A DNA stretch of 64,000 nucleotides from G963675935 sp963675935 (GCA_963675935.2 CAXXPV010000003.1:1729835-1793834), one strand, 5' to 3'. Numbered from the stretch's first letter, positions 16,799-25,270 are shown. The notes: generated from the letters alone by a model not told the origin. Numbers and translations: made by a program.

Positions 16799-18040
16799 GT
16801 GACACATCCCATCTATTCCCATACGTATCCCAACGGCCTGGTTCTCGTGGCCGAACCGATCGACGCCTTGCAGTCGGCGGCCTTCACCTTTTTGACGCCG
16901 GGCGGCTGCGTGTACGATCCGCCGGATCGCGGCGGGCTGGGCAGCTTCACCTGCGAAATGGCCCTGCGCGGCGCGGGGTCGCGCGATAGCCGGCAGTTCA
17001 TTCTCGATCTCGACAATCTCGGCGTCGAGCGAGGCGAAGGCGTGGCCAACGCGCACGTCAGTTACAGCGGGGCGACGGTCGCCGAAAACCTGCTGAAAAC
17101 GCTGGGCATCTACGCCGATCTGCTGCGGCGGCCCCATTTGCCCACCGACCAGTTGGAGGCGAGCCGGCTGGCCATGATCCAGGAGCTTCGGGCCGTGGAA
17201 GACGAGCCGGCGCAGAAGGTGATGATCGAGCTGCGCCGCCGTTACTATCCCGATCCGTGGGGCTGGCCCGCCCAGGGCGACATGAAGGCCATCGAGGCGA
17301 CGACCATCGACGACATCCGTGCGCAGTTCCTCCGCTGCTATCGGCCGAACGGCACGATTCTCGGCGTGGCCGGGCGCGTGGATTGGCCGCGATTGAAGAA
17401 TGCGGTGGGCGAGCTGTTCGGCGATTGGCCAATGGGCGAGGAGGCGGCCATTGAGGAGACGCCTCACCGCGTTCGGTACGAGCATTTGCCGCATGATTCG
17501 CAGCAGACGCAGATTGGCATTGCCTACGCAAGCGTGCCGTATCGGCATCCCGATTATTTCCAGGCGTGGGGTGCGGTGGGCGTTTTGAGCGGCGGCATGA
17601 GCGCCCGGCTGTTCACCGAGGTTCGCGAGCGTCGAGGTCTGTGCTACAGCGTCTACGCCTCGCAGCACACGCTTTATCATCGCGGCGCGGTGTTTTGCTA
17701 CGCCGGCACGGGCGCCGATCGCGCCCAGGAGACGCTCGACGTAACCCTGGGCGAGCTTCGCCGTTTGGCTCTCGGCGTCGAGGAAACGGAGTTGGATCGG
17801 TTGAAGGCGCGTATCAAGAGCGCGCTGATTATGCAGCAGGAATCGAGTTCGGCCCGCAGTTCGACGTTGGCTCGCGACTGGTATCACCTGGGCCGTGCCC
17901 GGACGTTGGACGAGTTGGGTGCGATCGTCGACGGATTGACGAGCCGGAGCATCAACGCCTATTTGTCGGAGCATCCGCCGAAGGATTTCACGGTGGTGAC
18001 GCTGGGTTCAAGGGAATTGAAGGCGGATGGAATTGCTTGA
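16799..18040 (+). CDS. M16 (insulinase-like) peptidase homologue lacking HxxEH
   Basis: Protein of 413 residues with the two-domain M16 architecture: an N-terminal domain (YPNGLVLVAEP; GLGSFTCEMALRGAGSRDS) and a C-terminal domain with LGVAGRVDWPRLKNAVGELFG and RERRGLCYSVYASQH. Where active M16 enzymes carry HxxEH, this one reads GSFTCEMALRG, so the zinc site is missing. It is probably a non-catalytic partner, as in mitochondrial processing peptidase alpha; no active partner lies beside it. A GTG start at 16799 directly abuts a short duplication of the GNAT 3' end. No signal peptide seen. Confidence 0.8.
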   Translation: MTHPIYSHTYPNGLVLVAEPIDALQSAAFTFLTPGGCVYDPPDRGGLGSFTCEMALRGAGSRDSRQFILDLDNLGVERGEGVANAHVSYSGATVAENLLKTLGIYADLLRRPHLPTDQLEASRLAMIQELRAVEDEPAQKVMIELRRRYYPDPWGWPAQGDMKAIEATTIDDIRAQFLRCYRPNGTILGVAGRVDWPRLKNAVGELFGDWPMGEEAAIEETPHRVRYEHLPHDSQQTQIGIAYASVPYRHPDYFQAWGAVGVLSGGMSARLFTEVRERRGLCYSVYASQHTLYHRGAVFCYAGTGADRAQETLDVTLGELRRLALGVEETELDRLKARIKSALIMQQESSSARSSTLARDWYHLGRARTLDELGAIVDGLTSRSINAYLSEHPPKDFTVVTLGSRELKADGIA

Positions 18041-18136
18041 CGGCGCGTCGTATAATTAACGGCGGAAGATTTTGCGGGACGAGGTATGAATCGTGCCGCA
18101 TTGTTTGACTTTGTTCGATACGAGTAAATAGGAGCG

Positions 18137-18343
18137 ATGTCGATGACTGTTTCTCAAGCAACCGCCGAAGTGTTTTTGACAGCGTTGCGGGCGCTTCCCG
18201 AGGAAGAGCGACAAACCGTTCTCGCTCGCATTGCCGAAGACGAGGAGTGGCAGGAAGACGTGAAGGATTTGGCCGTTTTCTCGCAACGGCGAAACGAATC
18301 ATCGCGTCCTTTCCGTGAATTCCTTGAGGAACACAACTCGTGA
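18137..18343 (+). CDS. Putative antitoxin of a RelE-type pair
   Basis: Acidic, helical protein of 68 residues (ALPEEERQTVLARIAEDEEWQEDVKDL) with no clear DNA-binding motif. It stands directly before a RelE/ParE-like gene and its stop overlaps that gene's GTG start (GTGA), the usual order antitoxin then toxin. Assignment rests on size, charge and context. Confidence 0.6.
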   Translation: MSMTVSQATAEVFLTALRALPEEERQTVLARIAEDEEWQEDVKDLAVFSQRRNESSRPFREFLEEHNS

Positions 18344-18612
18344 CAGAGTCGTCTTCGAGTTATACGGTCCACATCAAAGCATCCGCCGAGCGGGAAATGG
18401 CATCCCTTCCGAAGGCCGTTTCTCGCTCTGTTTCCCAGAAAATTCTTGCCCTGGAGTCGAATCCTCGACCGCCCGGATGCAAAAAACTCAGCGGTCGCCA
18501 GGAATATCGCGTGCGAGTCGGCGACTACCGTGTTTTATACGTCGTCAGCGATGCGGTGAAAACGATCGAGATTGTCGCCGTCGGCAATCGCAGAGATGTC
18601 TATCGGCGGTAG
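18340..18612 (+). CDS. RelE/ParE-superfamily toxin
   Basis: Small basic protein of 90 residues with the RelE fold signature: AEREMASLPKAVSRSVSQKI, the mid-protein KLSGRQEYRVRVGDYRVLY and the terminal VVAVGNRRDVYRR-type strand (IVAVGNRRDVYRR). Members cleave ribosome-bound mRNA or, in the ParE branch, inhibit gyrase. GTG start overlaps the upstream stop. The gene downstream, six bases away, is an XRE-type antidote, so this toxin has antitoxin-like genes on both sides. Confidence 0.82.
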   Translation: MTESSSSYTVHIKASAEREMASLPKAVSRSVSQKILALESNPRPPGCKKLSGRQEYRVRVGDYRVLYVVSDAVKTIEIVAVGNRRDVYRR

Positions 18613-18618
18613 CCCGAC

Positions 18619-18915
18619 ATGCCAAAGACAAAAACCAAACCCTACGACGCTTCGGAATACTTGGAAACCGAAGAGGACATGGCGGCCTATCTGCAAGCGG
18701 CGTTGGCGGAAGGCGACCCGGCGCTCGTCGTCCATGCGCTGGGCAATATCGCCCGCGCACGCGGCATGTCGCAAATCGCCTGCCAGACGGGACTCCGACG
18801 CGAGAGTCTTTACAAGGCGCTTTCGCCCGATGGCAATCCGGAGTTTGCGACCATCCTCAAGGTGGTCCTGGCGTTGGGCCTCGAACTTCGCGCCGAGCCG
18901 ACGCACGCTCCATAG
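18619..18915 (+). CDS. XRE-type addiction-module antidote (HigA-like)
   Basis: Protein of 98 residues matching the addiction-module antidote family usually paired with a HigB/RelE-like killer: N-terminal AEYL-like segment (YDASEYLETEEDMAAYLQAAL), then a helix-turn-helix (IARARGMSQIACQTGLRRESLYKAL) and a C-terminal FATILKVVLALGLELRA. It would bind the toxin and autoregulate the operon. Starts six bases after the toxin stop. In the best-known pairs the toxin directly precedes this antidote, so this gene, not the first one, may be the true partner. Confidence 0.8.
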   Translation: MPKTKTKPYDASEYLETEEDMAAYLQAALAEGDPALVVHALGNIARARGMSQIACQTGLRRESLYKALSPDGNPEFATILKVVLALGLELRAEPTHAP

Positions 18916-18958
18916 GCGAGAAACGAAGAGGGCCGATCCTAAATCCTATTCAACAAGT

Positions 18959-19110
18959 AGGAGAACTGCAAAGTCGCATTTTGGGGATAGATGGGAAAAA
19001 CCGTCATTCTGAGCGCAGCGAAGAATCTCCGTGGTATCGCGTAAGTTCTTGTGGGCCAACGAGATTCTTCGCTGCGATCAGAATGACGGTTTCCTGGACT
19101 TTGCAGTTCC
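18959..19110. repeat. Nested palindromic repeat, family sister of 15614-15910
   Basis: Outer AGGAGAACTGCAA (18959) and TTGCAGTTCC (19101-19110) arms enclose CGTCATTCTGAGCGCAGCG... arms at 19002-19029 and 19061-19088 (one mismatch). Compared with the 15.6 kb copy, the inner TGTAGGAGGCGACTC palindrome is absent. Nothing coding is seen between 18916 and the IS element. Confidence 0.85.
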
Positions 19111-19245
19111 GTGCGCCGTGAGAAAGGCTGTCGTTTTCAGTGGGGAGTAACCCACCCGACAACTGGATCGCTCCAGCCGGTAGCAATCGGAGCGACGAAA
19201 CGAAAGAATCGTCGTGGAAGCATTCCGATGTCAAAGGGCCGTTAA

Positions 19246-20709
19246 CCAGTAGTTTCTAGGACTTTTTGATATTCACAAGGACGCCCCTTTCGGGACATCA
19301 TGCGGTTTGGAAACATCTCGCTTGATACCCGAAAGGAGAGCGTCATGGATGATATTAAGGAGCTTTGCTCGGAATGGCAATCGCTTTTGGAAAACTTTCG
19401 CGGAGTTTTTACCCTCGGCGGTTGGGTACGGTTCACCCAATGGGCCACCGGAACTGTCCTGTGTTCCGAGGAACACACGATTACCCAGATACTCACCGGA
19501 CTCGGTTTGGAGACTCAGTGGCGAAACGTCGAGTGCTTCGCGGAATATGGAGCGTGGGACCGCGAGGCCGTCGAACGCCAGTTGATGCGGTTGGTCGAAC
19601 AAGAACATCCGGCACGATGGGGAAGGTATCATCCCGTGGCCATTGACGACACCAAAGAACATCGAACCAGCGCGGACGTGTGGGGAACTTGCACCTTCCA
19701 CGAATCCGGCGCGCGGAGTCCCAACCGCGCCACGACGGTCCGCGCGCACAACTGGGTCGTCATGGGCGATCTCGCACCAGGCAAGCCGTGGACCTACATG
19801 CCCACCGCGTCGCGGCTGTATTTTCGCAAGAGCCAATTGCCCGCCGGCGAACGGTTTCAGACCAAAACGGCGATGGCGGTGGAGATGCTCCGCGAGGTCG
19901 ATGCGGAATCGGCGGCCTCGGTTTTGGCCGCGTTTGACGGGGCTTATGCGATGGAAACGGTCATCAAGCCGTGCTTGAATCCACCCGAGGGAAAACGTCG
20001 CATCGAGTTCGTCACGCGATTGCGGCGCGACGCTCGCTTGTACGAGCCGTTGGCCGCGTCGGCCAAAAATCCGAAAGGCGGTCGGCCGCGCAAATGGGGA
20101 AAACGTTTGCCAGCGCCACAGGAACACGACAAGTGGAATATGCCTTGGCGGCAAGGCCGCGCCTACGTCTACGGCCGCATCCGCACATTCCGCTACAAGT
20201 GCCTGCAATGCTGTTGGTCGGTCAGCGGCCCCGAACAACTCATGGCCGCGTTTGTGTTCGAGGTGCCTGGCTACGACAAACTGTGGGCGACGATCACCAG
20301 CGCCTCCGACTTGTCGGCGAGCCAAACACTTTCCGCCAACAGCGGACGCTTTCGGCAGGAAGATGGATTCCGCGATCACAAGCAGCGATTGGGCATGGAA
20401 GAATGTCGGGCGTGGACGAAGGAGCCGGTGTTGCGAACGTTCCAAATCCAGATGACGACGCTGACGTTGCTGCGGCTGATGCAGTTTCGCCTGGCCGACC
20501 GTTTCGGCGAGAGTTGGTGTCCGCCACCGCCTTGGAACTCGGGCAAACGTCACGTGTCGATCCTCGATCTGCGTCGATTGTTCTGGAAGCATCGTTCGAG
20601 GTTTTCGCAAGTCATGTCCGCCTTGAACGACTTGGAAAAACCTTCCCAAACCAAATATCTCAGCGGCCAGCCCACCAGCCGGGCCGCTTAAAGTCCTAGA
20701 AACTACTGG
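19246..20709 (+). mobile_element. IS701-like insertion sequence, complete, TTAA target duplication
   Basis: Perfect inverted termini (CCAGTAGTTTCTAGGACTTT inward from 19246 and from 20709) flanked on both sides by TTAA (19242-19245, 20710-20713). The palindromic symmetry extends one base further on each side. A four-base YTAR target duplication is characteristic of the IS701 family. 1464 bp with one intact transposase gene; it appears potentially active. It landed next to the nested palindrome at 20715-20831. Confidence 0.9.
19345..20691 (+). CDS. IS701-family DDE transposase
   Basis: Intact transposase of 448 residues. The first catalytic Asp is probably in HPVAIDDTKEHRTS, the second in AAFDGAYAMETV, and the Glu in the C-terminal FRQEDGFRDHKQRLGMEECRAW, a spacing fitting IS4/IS701-type DDE enzymes. 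Start ATG 19345 (MDDIKELCSEW) follows GGAG at good distance; an in-frame ATG at 19300 lacks a site. Ends 18 bases before the right terminus. Confidence 0.9.
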   Translation: MDDIKELCSEWQSLLENFRGVFTLGGWVRFTQWATGTVLCSEEHTITQILTGLGLETQWRNVECFAEYGAWDREAVERQLMRLVEQEHPARWGRYHPVAIDDTKEHRTSADVWGTCTFHESGARSPNRATTVRAHNWVVMGDLAPGKPWTYMPTASRLYFRKSQLPAGERFQTKTAMAVEMLREVDAESAASVLAAFDGAYAMETVIKPCLNPPEGKRRIEFVTRLRRDARLYEPLAASAKNPKGGRPRKWGKRLPAPQEHDKWNMPWRQGRAYVYGRIRTFRYKCLQCCWSVSGPEQLMAAFVFEVPGYDKLWATITSASDLSASQTLSANSGRFRQEDGFRDHKQRLGMEECRAWTKEPVLRTFQIQMTTLTLLRLMQFRLADRFGESWCPPPPWNSGKRHVSILDLRRLFWKHRSRFSQVMSALNDLEKPSQTKYLSGQPTSRAA

Positions 20710-20714
20710 TTAAC

Positions 20715-20831
20715 AGCCCGTTGAAAAAGTGTTTTGCTGATTGTAGGAGGCGACTCCTGTCGCCGATTTTCCGGTGTTTTGCCACACAATCGGCGACTGG
20801 AGTCGCCTCCTACAGACTTTTTCAACAGGCT
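20715..20831. repeat. Nested palindrome: TGTAGGAGGCGACTC family inside a second palindrome
   Basis: Inner arms 20742-20768 and 20788-20814 belong to the TGTAGGAGGCGACTC...GTCGCCGATT family. Outer arms AGCCCGTTGAAAAAGT (20715-20730) and ACTTTTTCAACAGGCT (20816-20831) pair with one mismatch. The IS701 right target duplication (TTAA) ends two bases before the outer arm. Confidence 0.9.
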
Positions 20832-20835
20832 TTAA

Positions 20836-21026
20836 CGGTTCAGCGAGTGGATAGGCCGTAACGCGAGTGAACGCCGAGCAGGCCTCGAAATGAGTAATGC
20901 GGAGGCCGAACCGCCAGAACTACGGGGGAAGGCTGCCATTGTGAAGTACACGCCGGAAGCCGGAGAGGCCGAAGGCATGAGCGATCAGGCTTCATGACTC
21001 CGCCGGTGGTTGTGGTAACCGTTCAC
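20836..21026 (+). ncRNA. Structured-RNA candidate (possible HEARO/omega-RNA-like scaffold)
   Basis: About 190 bases without an ORF but dense in pairing potential: GGTTCA (20837) with TGAAC, hairpin GGCCTC...GAGGCC around 20882-20912, a GCCGGAAGCCGGAG segment, GAAGGCATGAGC...CAGGCTTCATG, and a 3' GTAACCGTTCAC that could pair back to GTGAACGCC to form a pseudoknot. The overall look recalls HEARO/omega RNAs that precede iscB genes, but no iscB follows because an IS starts at 21033. Identification is from memory of general layout, not a model search; it could instead be another repeat. Confidence 0.3.
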
Positions 21027-21130
21027 ACCCCCGTAGCAGGCACACTCCGTGTGGGCCGCTAAAAACAGGGAGGAATGTGCCAAAAACTGGTCTTGGTCAT
21101 TAGGACGTTTTTTGTTCCACTACGGTTTTT

Positions 21131-21370
21131 GTGAGTACCAAGGAGTTGTTCATGAAAGCCGTCTTGGAAGACATTGGTTATTCAAGCCCGCCCCACAAGT
21201 TGCTGGCGTTCTTCGAGAAGAGCCGCGATCAGTGGAAGACCAAGGCCTTGAAACGCAAACAGCGCATTCGGCAATTGGAAAAACGCGTTGCCGAACTGAA
21301 AGCCAGTCGGCACAAGTGGAAAGAGAAAGCCCAGAAACAGTGTGGCAGCCCCATCTCGCATGAAGACCGA
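21131..21370 (+). pseudogene. Transposase N-terminal fragment (5' exon side of intron)
   Basis: Eighty codons from GTG 21131 (or ATG 21152, MKAVLEDIGYSSPP) encoding a helical, basic segment with coiled-coil character (LKRKQRIRQLEKRVAELKASRHKWKEKAQ). It ends where the group II intron 3' boundary falls (21370/21371). It is the N-terminus of the transposase whose catalytic part resumes after 23893. Confidence 0.75.
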
Positions 21371-21441
21371 ATCGGGTAGGAGGGGGCGTTGCCGCCCCCG
21401 TCCTCCCACACGACCGTGCGTACGGTTCCGTACACGGCGGT

Positions 21442-22001
21442 TCAGATTAAACGCTTAAAACGCTGTGACTCCGAAATAAGGCTCACCAGACCAAGCTGGT
21501 GCAGATAACGGGTCGGGACGGCTTGGTTCATGTGGCTTGCGCCCGCATTCCACCAAGGTCCGTGACCGTTTGTCGCGGAGGTCCATGCTCGGGCATGGTC
21601 CAGTCCGCGTCGCATCAGTTCGCGGGCGCGAGTCCAGTTCCGCTTCCACTGCCGCCATAGGATGGCACGCAGTTTCCGCCGAATCCACTGGTCCAACTCC
21701 TCGAACGTGATCCGAATCTGCGATTTCCGGTAGTACGACACCCAACCGCGAAGCACTGGACGCAGTTCCTCCAGTACGCGACGAAGGCTGCGCCCCCGGC
21801 CACGTCGGAAGATCGTCCGAAGTTTCTCCTTCAATCGGCTTACCGATTGAGGCGACACCTTCAGCTTCGGTTGGCGATGCGGCGTCACCGTGTAGCCCAG
21901 GAACTTGCGATCCCGTCAACGCCCGGAGCACCCTGGTTGCCCACGACCCGCTGGTAAGCCGCCAGCATGTTCTTACGGCATACGACCTCCTCCATCGTCA
22001 T
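21442..22001 (-). pseudogene. Group II intron reverse transcriptase/maturase with RT core deleted
   Basis: The N-terminus (MTMEEVVCRKNMLAAYQRVV then NQGAPGVDG) is a typical start of an intron-encoded RT. It jumps within a few codons to KFLGYTVTPHRQPKL, which belongs after the catalytic motifs, and continues through the maturase domain (LRPVLRGWVSYYRKSQIRITFEEL in pieces; WIRRKLRAILWRQWKRNW). The whole central RT region with YADD is missing and the two parts are in different frames, the junction lying near 21905-21915. It cannot be catalytic; the intron could move only with a helper in trans. Confidence 0.88.
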
Positions 22002-22627
22002 CAAGGTCTTCTCGCCGACGTGCTCATCACATGCCGCGCCTGCTTGATGCGCGCAGACCGTACTCTCGGCGGTTCCGCCGCCTACCCTCCGGTTGCGCTC
22101 CGGCTTTCCAGCCATCTTGTCTGCATCTCTTTCAGACATCGAATGCTCTGCGTCGGTTCGGTCTAATCTGTTCGGCCCTTCGGCGCGGCGATGCGGCCTT
22201 GCGATCCCCGGCTGTTTCTCCCCTTCCGGGCGAGTGTCTCGATCGAGCGGGCCGCCGGCCCGCGACTACTATGGCCTCGGCTGACTTCTGCCGCCCCTTC
22301 GGCCCGCCTTGCGACGAGTCTAGCCATTGGCAGGACGATAGACCTCTCAGGGTAAGGCGCGTGACTTTCCTCCCATACACCCGCCGCATCTACGTCGCAA
22401 CGGTCCGAATGACATCGGGCTTCGAGTCTATTTGCCCTCTCGCCCACCGGTTCGACGCCTCGTATGCGATTCATGTTCTTCGGGCCAGGAGTTTGCCTGC
22501 CGCTTCCTTCGGACTCCGCCTCGCGACGGACGCCCTTGCGTTTCGGCTAGTGCTCCGTCCAAGCTAAATATTGGGGTTGCCAAGGATGGCGTTTTCGAGG
22601 AACCTCCACCATCTCAAGGAGGTTCCT

Positions 22628-23071
22628 ATGAACAAGAAGTATATTGTGCGGCTCACGGATGAGGAAAGGGCGATCTGCGAAGCAACCGTCAAGAACGAGA
22701 AAGGCAAGTCAGAGAAACTGCGGCGGGCGATGATCCTGCTGAAGGCGGACGCCGATGGTCCGGGGTGGAACGACGAGAAAATCAGCGAAGCCGTCGGCTG
22801 CCGGACGCGGACCGTGGAGAATGTGCGGCAAGAATTCGTCGTGGAAGGGTTCGAGGCGGCCCTGGTTCGCAAGAAGCGGGCAACGCCGCCCACGCCCAAG
22901 CTTTTGGATGGGGCAGGCGAGGCGAAGCTGATCGCGCTACGGTTGGGGAAGCCGCCTGCGGGGTACGGACATTGGACGCTGCGGCTGCTGGCCGATCAAT
23001 TGGTCGAGTTGGAAGTCGTGGATTCCATCAGCCCTGAAACCGTCCGGCAGACGCTTAAAAAAACGGGATGA
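22628..23071 (+). CDS. IS630 transposase, N-terminal ORF (HTH part)
   Basis: 147 residues from ATG 22628 after a strong AAGGAGGTTCCT site. It carries the helix-turn-helix DNA-binding region (KISEAVGCRTRTVENVRQEFV) and the winged linker (GHWTLRLLADQLVEL; ISPETVRQTLKK). Ends in a run of seven A residues (23057-23063) that, by a -1 shift, would fuse it to the catalytic ORF. Confidence 0.88.
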   Translation: MNKKYIVRLTDEERAICEATVKNEKGKSEKLRRAMILLKADADGPGWNDEKISEAVGCRTRTVENVRQEFVVEGFEAALVRKKRATPPTPKLLDGAGEAKLIALRLGKPPAGYGHWTLRLLADQLVELEVVDSISPETVRQTLKKTG

Positions 23072-23757
23072 CGAAGCGGAAGATCGAATACTGGGTGATC
23101 CCTCCCGACGCCGACGGTGAGTTCGTCGCTCACATGGAGGAGGTGCTGGAGACCTACGAAAAAGCCTACGATCCTGACTCTCCGGTCGTGTGCATGGACG
23201 AGCAACCGGTGCAACTCGTGGGTGAGACCCGCGTTGCGATTCCGGCGACGAAGGAGCACCCCGAGCGCGTCGACTATGAATACGAACGCAAGGGGACAGC
23301 AAGCATCTTCATGTTCGCGGAACCGCTCTCCGGCTTCCGGCAAGCAACGGCCCGGCCGCGCCGCACCAAGGTCGATTGGGCTTATGAAGTCGCCGACCTA
23401 CTCGATAGCCGCTACGCGGACACGCCGCGGATCACGCTGGTCTGCGACAACTTGAACACGCACACGAAGGGGGCGTTCTACGAAGCGTTCCCGCCCGACC
23501 AAGCCCGCGAGTATGTGCGACGAATCAACTTTGTGTACACCCCCAAGCACGGCAGTTGGCTGAACGTGGCGGAATGCGAACTGAGCTGCCTGACCAGCCA
23601 GTGCCTGTCCGACCGCAGGATCGGCGAGATTGCGATCCTCCAATCCGAAATTGCCGCCTGGGCGACCCGCACCAACGCCAAGCAACGTGCCGTCGACTGG
23701 CAATTCACCATTGAGAAAGCCCGCGTCAAATTGAAGCGGCTCTACCCGAAAACTTAG
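23068..23757 (+). CDS. IS630 transposase, C-terminal DDE ORF
   Basis: 229 residues with the DDE triad in SPVVCMDEQPVQL, ITLVCDNLNTHT and KHGSWLNVAECEL. Overlaps the upstream frame by ATGA; a slippage signal A7 lies a few bases before, so the native product is probably the frameshift fusion QTLKK(N)G-TKRKIEYW. Intact from end to end. Confidence 0.9.
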   Translation: MTKRKIEYWVIPPDADGEFVAHMEEVLETYEKAYDPDSPVVCMDEQPVQLVGETRVAIPATKEHPERVDYEYERKGTASIFMFAEPLSGFRQATARPRRTKVDWAYEVADLLDSRYADTPRITLVCDNLNTHTKGAFYEAFPPDQAREYVRRINFVYTPKHGSWLNVAECELSCLTSQCLSDRRIGEIAILQSEIAAWATRTNAKQRAVDWQFTIEKARVKLKRLYPKT

Positions 23758-23893
23758 TCTGGACGGAGCACTAGGAGTTCCTGTCATTAAGGTCTCCACC
23801 GGGGCTCTCACCCGGCCAGTCACTTCCCGGGCAAGCTTTCGCTCTCCGGTTGACAGCGTCAGGTATGACGCTGCGCGTCATGCCTGACGCACA

Positions 23894-25270
23894 AACAAAA
23901 AAGAGCCTGAGCCTTGTCCGGCTTCCGCGAACTCCGCCACGGCGGCTCTGGAGGTAACGCCGCTGCCCGGGCACCAATTCGGCACGGGCATGATCTCGCT
24001 GTTTGCGGACTTGGTGTTGAAGGCGGCCACCAGTCAGCGCGCCGCGGCGGGCGTGCTGCAATTGGTGGGAAAATACCTGACCGGCGTGGTGCGGGTGCCC
24101 TGCGCCAATGCGGGCCGTCTGTGGCTGATGCGGTTGGGACTTTTCGAACTGCTGCGGAAGAAAAAAGCCGCCCCGGATTGGGTATGGATTATGGACCACA
24201 CGGTGCAGCTTGGGCCGCACAAGTGCTTGGTGATCGTCGGCGTACGGCTTTCGGCGTGGCGGCGGAAAAAGGCGCCCTTGGAACACGAGGATTTGTCGCT
24301 GCTGAGACTGGTTCCCATGCGGCAGTCTACCGCCACCGCGGTGGCAGAACAACTGGAAGCGACGAGGAAGGAGATGGGCGTCGTGCCTGCGGCGGTCCTC
24401 AGCGACGAAGGCGCGGAACTAAAAAGCGGCATGGCTCTGTTCCGAGCGCACTCGCCCGTGGCGCGGCGGGTGCCGCATGTCTTTGACATCAAGCACAAGG
24501 TGGCGATTCTGCTCAAACGAGAGTTGCACAACGATGCAGCGTGGCAATCCTTCGTCACCCACACCAACCGCACGAAGCTACAAACCACCTTGACGGAATT
24601 GGCGTTTCTGGTTCCGCCCAGTTTGCGAACCAAGGCACGCTATATGAATCTGGACACGTTGGTCAACTGGGGAAGCCGGGCGTTGGCCTACCTGGACGCC
24701 CCGCGAGACCTTCCCGGGCAGACGGTCGATCGCAAGAAGCTGCGGCAGAAACTGGGGTGGCTTAGCGAGTACCGTTCGGCGTTGGCTGCCTGGACCGAAC
24801 TGCTGGCCGTCGCGGAACAGGCAGTCCGTTACGTCCGCAAAAAAGGGTATCATTGTCATGCGGCCAAGGAATTGAAAAGTCGCTTGCTTCTCCTGGCGCG
24901 CACGCCGAGCGGTCTTCGCCTGCAAGCGGGGATTGTGCAGTTTGTCAAGGAACAATCTCGATGGGTCAAAAAAGGGCGTCATCTGTTGGGCAGCAGTGAG
25001 GTTTTGGAGTCGCTCTTGGGCAAATACAAGCGTATTCAAGGAACGCACAGTAAGGGAGGCATGACCGGATCACTGCTGAACATTGGAGCTGCGGTTACGC
25101 ACAAAACCTCGGACACCCTACAACAAGCATTTGCCACCGTGCCGGTTGCCGCGGTGGGGAAGTGGATCCGAGAAAACCTCGGCTTAACGATCCCTGTTCA
25201 GCAGGCCATCGCCTTTCAAGGGAACAAAAACTGTCCGAATAACAAAACATTCCTTACACCAAGTTTTTAG
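23894..25270 (+). pseudogene. Transposase catalytic part (3' exon side of intron)
   Basis: About 458 codons; an ATG exists at 23990 (MISLFADLVLKAATS) but open frame extends back to the intron boundary (NKKEPEPCPASANSATAALE). Likely catalytic residues: Asp in DWVWIMDHTVQLGPHKCLV, Asp in AAVLSDEGAELKSG, Glu in SEVLESLLGKYKRIQG, a plausible DDE order. I cannot place it in a named IS family. By my reckoning precise splicing would leave the two halves out of frame by one base, so it may be dead even if the intron spliced. The C-terminal ~250 residues match the copy at 63237 with two differences (KT/IT, KN/KY). Confidence 0.72.

Larger units (their letters stand above)
22550..23771 (+). mobile_element. 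IS630-family element, complete, TA target duplication
   Basis: Inverted termini GTGCTCCGTCCA (22550) and TGGACGGAGCAC (to 23771) flanked by TA at 22548-22549 and 23772-23773, the TA duplication characteristic of IS630/Tc1-mariner. It lies within the 5' RNA part of the group II intron. Two overlapping reading frames form the transposase. Confidence 0.9.
21371..23892 (-). mobile_element. Group II intron (IIC-like), decayed, carrying an IS630 insertion
   Basis: Read on the minus strand, the 5' end is GTGCGTC at 23892 and the 3' end GAT at 21371. Domain V (about 21412-21440) folds as CCGTG-TACGG-AA-CCGTA-CG-CACGG with a CGC triad, typical of class IIC. Domain VI follows with an unpaired A seven bases from the 3' end, the expected branch point. 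Upstream exon sequence ends in a T-run (CTCTTTTTTGTTT), consistent with IIC targeting near terminators. Net intron length without IS630 is about 1.3 kb because the reverse-transcriptase core is deleted. Boundaries are deduced by eye. Confidence 0.82.

Noticed and set aside
16187..17974. 595-codon minus-strand frame opposite GNAT and M16 genes
   Set aside because: It spans two well-supported plus-strand genes without any recognisable domain.
19273..20649. 458-codon minus-strand frame opposite the IS701 transposase
   Set aside because: The plus-strand frame has DDE motifs and a good ribosome site; this one has none.
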